Shown here one piece after another: positions 59,984-64,000 of a stretch of 64,000 nucleotides of DNA. This DNA is from JAENVT01 sp031430695. GTDB taxonomy: Bacteria; Actinomycetota; Acidimicrobiia; Acidimicrobiales; Ilumatobacteraceae. Position 1 is the stretch's first letter, and each line of letters opens with the position of its first letter. Under the pieces are notes generated by a model. It was not told the DNA's origin, did no database searches, and saw only the letters and a list, made by a program, of their open reading frames with translations. Location: positions 1-64,000 of the forward strand of contig JANPBZ010000142.1 in NCBI GenBank assembly GCA_031430695.1. Direction: 5' to 3'. The translations under genes were made by a program, and so were the position numbers.

Positions 59984-61365
59984 ATCAGCAGGGTCTTTTG
60001 GACCTTGCCCATCGCGTTGCGCGGCAGCACGTCGACAAGACGCACCTCGCGAGGCCGCTTGTGCACCGACAGGAGTGCGGCCACATGGTTGATCAGCGTC
60101 GCACCGTCAACGTCGCTGCAGACGACGAACGCGACGATTCGTTGACCGAGATCCGGGTCGCTGATGCCGACGACTGCAGCCTCGGTGACACCTGGGTGCG
60201 TCAGCAGCGCCGCCTCGACCTCGCCGGCGCCGACCTTGAAACCACCGGTCTTGATGATGTCGATCGACTGCCGGCCGACGATGCGATGGAAACCACCATC
60301 GTCGATGACCGCGGCATCGCCGGTTCGGAACCAGTCGCCGTCGAACGATGCCGCCGTGGCATCAGGACGATTGAGGTACTCGTCGAACAAGGTCGTTCCG
60401 CGGATCTGCAACTCACCGATCGTCGCCCCGTCGTTGTGCATGACCCCGCCGGTGTCATCGACGAGCCGGCTCTCGACGCCGACGATAGGCACGCCGACCC
60501 AGCCTGGTCGACGTTCGCCATCGGCGCGGGTCGAAACGGTGATGAGGGTTTCGGTCATGCCGTACCGCTCGATCGGCGCTTGACCGATCAATGCCTGCAT
60601 CTGCTCGAACACCGCGATGGGCAGCGGCGCGCTACCAGAGACGACCAGGCGGGCGCCGCGCAGCGCGCCGGCGAGCGCCGGCTCTGCACAGATCCGCCCC
60701 CACACTGTCGGCACGCCGAAGTACATCGTGCCCTCGGCGCCCGCGTACGCGTGGGGCGTGGGTTTGCCGGTGTGCACGAGACGTGATCCCACCCGCAGCG
60801 CACCGAGGACACCCAGCACCAGCCCGTGCACATGAAACAGCGGCAGACCGTGTACCAGCGTGTCGGCAGGGGTCCACTGCCACGCCTCGGCGAGTCCGTC
60901 GAGATCGGCGGCCAGGGCGCGGCGCGACAGCACGACACCTTTCGGCAAACCGGTCGTGCCGGACGTGTACATGACCAATGCAGCCGAGTCGGGCGAAGGT
61001 TCAACACCTGTCCATTCGGCTTCGCCTCCGATCGGAACGTGCGGCAGGGTGACCTCCACCCACTGTGGATCACCGATCGTCGCGGCAGCGCCCGAGTCGC
61101 GCAGCATGTGGTCGCGTTCCATCGGGCCGGCGTCGGCAGGCATCGGCACCACCGGCACACCGGCAATGAGACCGGCCACCACACCAACGACGGTGTCGAG
61201 TGTGGGTGTGGCCCGGAGTGCAACAGCGGGCATGCCGGCGAGATGTTGCGCGACTGCAGCCGATCGCCCGAGCAGTTCGGACCACGACACCGCCTGACCG
61301 TCGACACTGAGGGCCGCAGCATGGTCACCGAATTCGCCGCCCAGCGCCGGCAGCAACACGCTCAC
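59980..61365 (-). CDS. Acyl-CoA synthetase (short ANL type, malonate/medium-chain-like)
   Basis: ANL enzyme of 461 residues. VMYTSGTTGLPKGVVLSRRAL near 131, RYGMTETLITVSTRADG near 262, WFRTGDAAVIDDGGFHRIVGRQSIDIIKTGG near 345, and the C-terminal catalytic Lys in RNAMGKVQKTLL. It is short for the family, like malonyl-CoA synthetase (MatB), but substrate cannot be told. Its ATG overlaps the stop of the truncated dehydrogenase gene upstream. Confidence 0.9.
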   Translation of the reverse strand: MSVLLPALGGEFGDHAAALSVDGQAVSWSELLGRSAAVAQHLAGMPAVALRATPTLDTVVGVVAGLIAGVPVVPMPADAGPMERDHMLRDSGAAATIGDPQWVEVTLPHVPIGGEAEWTGVEPSPDSAALVMYTSGTTGLPKGVVLSRRALAADLDGLAEAWQWTPADTLVHGLPLFHVHGLVLGVLGALRVGSRLVHTGKPTPHAYAGAEGTMYFGVPTVWGRICAEPALAGALRGARLVVSGSAPLPIAVFEQMQALIGQAPIERYGMTETLITVSTRADGERRPGWVGVPIVGVESRLVDDTGGVMHNDGATIGELQIRGTTLFDEYLNRPDATAASFDGDWFRTGDAAVIDDGGFHRIVGRQSIDIIKTGGFKVGAGEVEAALLTHPGVTEAAVVGISDPDLGQRIVAFVVCSDVDGATLINHVAALLSVHKRPREVRLVDVLPRNAMGKVQKTLLI

Positions 61366-62057
61366 GACTGACCCACTCGCACGATCACCTTGCCGTACAG
61401 GTCCGGATGCTGTGCACGCTCGAAGGCAGCGTGAATCTGCTCGAACGGATACACCGAGTCGATGACGGGGTGCAGGTCGGCCGCCTCCATGAACCGCAGC
61501 AACCGCTCGGTCTCGACGCGGCTCGCACCACTGACACCGATGATCGAGATCTGCCGGTAGAAGACCCTGGCCAGATCAGCGCTGGGGTCGCTACCGGTCG
61601 TCGCCCCGGACACCACGACCCTGCCGCCCGGTCGCAGACTGCGCAGGCTGTGCTTCCATGTCGGTTCGCCGACCGTCTCGATCACGAGATCGACGGGCGC
61701 CGACAGTTGGGCGTTGGTCTCGACGGCCTCGTGGGCGCCCATCGCCAGCGCCCGCTGGCGCTTGTCGGCTGAGCGGCTGGTGACGACGACCCGCAGCCCC
61801 GCCGCACGAGCGAGCGCTACGGCAGCGGTTGCCACGCCACCGCCCGCGCCTTGAATGAGGACCGTCTCGCCCGGCTCGGCGTACCCGCGGGTGAACAACA
61901 TGCGATACGCGGTCGTCCATGCGACCGTGATGCATCCCGCTCCGTCGAACGTCATGTACGCAGGTTTCGGCACCAGATTGCGGGTCGGCACGATGGTGTA
62001 CTCGGCGAACGAGCCGGGGAAGCGCTCTTTGATACCGGTCGCAACCGCAGCCCTCAC
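61362..62057 (-). CDS. Truncated zinc-type alcohol dehydrogenase/quinone oxidoreductase
   Basis: The 231-residue sequence has the MDR nucleotide domain and C-terminus only: FAEYTIVPTRNLVPKPAYMTFDGAGCITVAWTTAYRML, GETVLIQGAGGGVATAAVALARAAGLRVVVTSRS, and ending GKVIVRVG. About 100 N-terminal residues, including the catalytic zinc site (GHE region and structural Cys), are missing. A GTG at 62057 after GGAAAGGGG could start a short product. The upstream space is occupied by the divergent SnoaL gene, so a rearrangement removed the 5' part. Confidence 0.75.
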   Translation of the reverse strand: MRAAVATGIKERFPGSFAEYTIVPTRNLVPKPAYMTFDGAGCITVAWTTAYRMLFTRGYAEPGETVLIQGAGGGVATAAVALARAAGLRVVVTSRSADKRQRALAMGAHEAVETNAQLSAPVDLVIETVGEPTWKHSLRSLRPGGRVVVSGATTGSDPSADLARVFYRQISIIGVSGASRVETERLLRFMEAADLHPVIDSVYPFEQIHAAFERAQHPDLYGKVIVRVGQS

Positions 62058-62111
62058 ATGTCCCCTTTCCAGATCGGTGGCAACACCGTAGCTCTGGGAA
62101 ACTCTCCGACC

Positions 62112-62555
62112 ATGTTCGACAACCCGTGGGATCCACGCCAGCGCAACGACCTCACCGACAACGAGAACGTCGTGCTGCACTTCATGAGCGACTGCATGCA
62201 CGGCGACGATTTGTCGCTGGTCGACCGCTATGTCGCCTCGGGTTACATCCAACACACGCCGGGAATCGGACAGGGCCGCGAAGGGTTGCGTCACTACCTC
62301 CACGAGGTGGCATGGAAGCGGCCGGGGCGACGCGAGTGGCGACCGATCCAATTGTTTGCCAGCGGCGACTTCGTGATCCTCCACAAACTGCTGCCGGCGG
62401 TCGTCATCGCCGACTTCTTGCGGTTCGACAGCGACGGAATGATGGCGGAGCATTGGGACGTCGTGCAGCCGCACCCCGAAGTCGACTACGACCCGCTGCG
62501 CCCCTCGGTTGAAAATCTCGATCGCTTTCGGGCGGTGTTCGGCATCACCGACTAG
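62112..62555 (+). CDS. SnoaL-like polyketide cyclase family protein
   Basis: A 147-residue cone-shaped fold protein. NVVLHFMSDCMHGDDLSLVDRYVASGYIQHTPGIGQGREGLRHYL is the standard SnoaL pattern (VDRYVAxxYIQHNPxxxxG); AEHWDVVQPHP completes the active site. Such small proteins act as cyclases, isomerases or hydrolases. ATG 62112 is preferred, since longer starts read into the dehydrogenase. The stop overlaps the convergent Lrp-type gene. Confidence 0.88.
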   Translation: MFDNPWDPRQRNDLTDNENVVLHFMSDCMHGDDLSLVDRYVASGYIQHTPGIGQGREGLRHYLHEVAWKRPGRREWRPIQLFASGDFVILHKLLPAVVIADFLRFDSDGMMAEHWDVVQPHPEVDYDPLRPSVENLDRFRAVFGITD

Positions 62556-63091
62556 GTCGTGTCGGCGACAAGATCAGCCGTCGTTCGCAACACGGTGCTG
62601 CTGAGCGCCAGCTGTGTCTCGGTGCGATTGACATCACGGGACGCAACGACGCGCTGCAAGATGAGGTGCAGGTGATCGTTCGAGCGCGCCACGATGCGCA
62701 CCAGCAGATCGCCCGACCCGGTGACCGTATGGATCTCCATGATCTCCGGAATCGTGCGCAGGTGAGCTACGACTCGACCATGCGAGCCCTGCGAGATGGC
62801 CAGCGTGGTGAAGGCCAGCACACCGAGCCCAGCAGCCGTCGGGTCGATGTCGGGCCCGTAACCGACGATCACCCGCCGCTCCTCCATACGACGAATGCGC
62901 GTGAGGACCGTGCCGCGGGCGCAGTCGAGCACCCGTGCCAGGTCCGACACCGTCGAGTGCGGCGCAACCCGCAATCGACCGATCAGACGGCGATCGAGCG
63001 AATCGAGCCCCGACGCACGATCATCCAAGGTGATCACCCTGGCCGAATCCCGAGGGCGAAGAACCGACCATGGTGCGCAACATGCGAACAA
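62552..63091 (-). CDS. Lrp/AsnC-family transcriptional regulator
   Basis: Regulator of up to 179 residues. A winged helix (LDSLDRRLIGRLRVAPHSTVSDLARVLDCARGTVLTRIRRMEERRVIVGYG) is followed by an RAM-type effector domain (MEIHTVTGSGDLLVRIVARSNDHLHLIL). A GTG near residue 19 (VITLDDRASG) may be the true start, removing a Cys-rich leader. It is divergent from the VOC protein gene and may control it. Confidence 0.88.
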   Translation of the reverse strand: MFACCAPWSVLRPRDSARVITLDDRASGLDSLDRRLIGRLRVAPHSTVSDLARVLDCARGTVLTRIRRMEERRVIVGYGPDIDPTAAGLGVLAFTTLAISQGSHGRVVAHLRTIPEIMEIHTVTGSGDLLVRIVARSNDHLHLILQRVVASRDVNRTETQLALSSTVLRTTADLVADTT

Positions 63092-63152
63092 TCTTACTGC
63101 ATATTGGTCACTACTCTTGATCTCGATTGATCATCTTGGTTTGATTGTGCGC

Positions 63153-63779
63153 ATGTCGTTCATCAAAAAGGTCGATCACATCACGTACGCCTGCTCTGCC
63201 GGCACCATCGAGAAGTGGGCCTGGTTCCACATCGAGGTCGAAGGCGGCAGCTTGATCAACCGCATCGACGATGTTCGTCCCGGCGATCCCGACAGCAGCA
63301 TGAAGATCTGGTGCATCGACTACGGCGACTTCGGCATCGCCCTGATCGAGGGCATCGACCGCGCCAAGAAGTCGCAGGTCACCAAGTTCGTCGATTGCCA
63401 CGGCGACCACGCCTGCCAGCACGTTGCCTACGACACCTACGACCTCGAGAAGTTCCAGGCGCACATGCGCGACCTCGGCGGCTCCGCCCGCGGCGGCACA
63501 TTGGTACGCAACGACGGTTTCGGAATTCTCAAGCAGATGTTTGCGCGCGGCTACTCCGAGGGCGATGCAGCCGAAGCGACCTTCCCCGAGTATGTGCAGC
63601 GGCCGTCGCTGGGCGACGTCGACGAGGTACACATCACATTCGCCGAGGAGACCGGTCGAGGCTTCTACGACCAGATCGAAGATGCTGTGGCCGCCGGCGA
63701 CGAGGACCCGTTCTTCGACTTCTCGAAAATGCCCGACGACTGGCAGGTTCCGGCAGCCGAGCCGCTCATCGACCGCTGA
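63153..63779 (+). CDS. VOC-superfamily protein, half of a 4-hydroxyphenylpyruvate dioxygenase-like fold
   Basis: A 208-residue protein. KKVDHITYACSAGTIEKWAWFHIEVEGG opens an HPPD-type VOC module; GDHACQHVAYDTYDLEKFQAHMRDLG holds the second His expected at the metal site; VDEVHITFAEETGRGFYDQIE closes it with a Glu. HPPD proper is about 350-400 residues with two modules, so this is a single-module relative. It may act on a keto acid or simply bind a metal. It is adjacent to an AsnC-type regulator. Confidence 0.78.
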   Translation: MSFIKKVDHITYACSAGTIEKWAWFHIEVEGGSLINRIDDVRPGDPDSSMKIWCIDYGDFGIALIEGIDRAKKSQVTKFVDCHGDHACQHVAYDTYDLEKFQAHMRDLGGSARGGTLVRNDGFGILKQMFARGYSEGDAAEATFPEYVQRPSLGDVDEVHITFAEETGRGFYDQIEDAVAAGDEDPFFDFSKMPDDWQVPAAEPLIDR

Positions 63780-63839
63780 CGGATCGGGACGTTTGGCCCG
63801 AGCGACAAGGTCAGGCGACTCTCCCCGTCAACTCGGCTC

Positions 63840-64000
63840 ATGCGTACCTTCGGGTGTGTGACCTCCACCTTCCGTGTGACCATTCTGGCTGTAGCGCTCG
63901 CCCTCGGCGGTGCGGCGTGCAGTGACGACCCGAGCGACGCTGCCGTGACAACAACGCTGTCGACAGCGGCAGGAGCAACAACGACCACCGTCGCGCCGCC
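63840..64000 (+). CDS. Lipoprotein N-terminus (runs off window)
   Basis: An open frame from ATG 63840, or GTG 63858, to the edge. The start VTSTFRVTILAVALALGGAACSDD is a lipoprotein signal with lipobox GGAAC. The Thr/Ala-rich linker (VTTTLSTAAGATTTTVAPP) matches the lipoprotein style at 10219 and 34626. The functional domain lies beyond the window. Confidence 0.8.
   Translation, partial: MRTFGCVTSTFRVTILAVALALGGAACSDDPSDAAVTTTLSTAAGATTTTVAP

Overview
The window reads as chromosomal DNA of a high-GC Gram-positive bacterium. Evidence includes dense GC-rich coding, many GTG/TTG starts, ATGA/GTGA overlaps, lipoproteins with Thr-rich linkers, a DUF501 gene followed by a Ppx-like gene, and F420-type flavin proteins. 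The style suggests Actinomycetota, most likely class Acidimicrobiia (Ilumatobacter-like); this is inference, since no marker gene fixes it. No rRNA or CRISPR array is seen. There is one tRNA, tRNA-Arg(TCG).

Left edge (1-3143): a tyrosine integrase runs off the window and reads away from tRNA-Arg, the usual boundary of an integrated element. Then comes a Fur-family regulator divergent from a zinc/manganese-type ABC transporter, with a shared dyad operator.

Cox region (3242-30002): two molybdenum hydroxylase clusters are present. The first (small-large-medium order) has the AYRGAGR motif of form II enzymes of uncertain substrate. The second (medium-small-large) has AYACSFR, the signature of true aerobic CO dehydrogenase (form I). 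It lies divergent from a LysR regulator. It is followed by an XdhC protein fused to a YHS domain, a coxD/coxE pair, a cupredoxin-laccase fusion, a PNPOx-like protein, a universal stress protein, a second coxD/coxE pair, coxF-like and coxI-like XdhC genes, a MobA/MocA-type cytidylyltransferase and coxG. Together they could make, load with Mo-cytosine cofactor, S and Cu, and membrane-couple a CO dehydrogenase, probably for survival on trace CO. PAP2, PIN-like, Dabb, FAD-oxidoreductase, GH13 and NlpC/P60 genes are interspersed.

Middle (30007-49327): a DUF501/degenerate Ppx/GNAT run, an enoyl-CoA hydratase and an SGNH hydrolase lead to a BMP-type nucleoside ABC importer (binding protein, double ATPase, two permeases). 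Downstream are adenosine deaminase, uracil phosphoribosyltransferase, a phosphohexomutase and a PfkB sugar/nucleoside kinase, a plausible nucleoside uptake and salvage neighbourhood. A deacetylase-like protein, QueF, a PhyH dioxygenase and aminopeptidase N are also here. Palindromic repeats of two kinds sit in the intergenic gaps.

Right (49324-64000): acyl-CoA ligases, a membrane protein of unknown function, a membrane-anchored cyclophilin-like protein, a RHH/DUF4097 pair, a PaaX-type repressor and a catabolic set (alpha/beta hydrolase, two LLM flavin proteins, an enolase-superfamily remnant, an FAH-family hydrolase, an acyl-CoA synthetase, a truncated alcohol dehydrogenase, SnoaL, AsnC, a VOC/HPPD-like protein). 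Several genes here are broken, mostly by one-base changes in short G/C runs. That may mean decay or assembly error.
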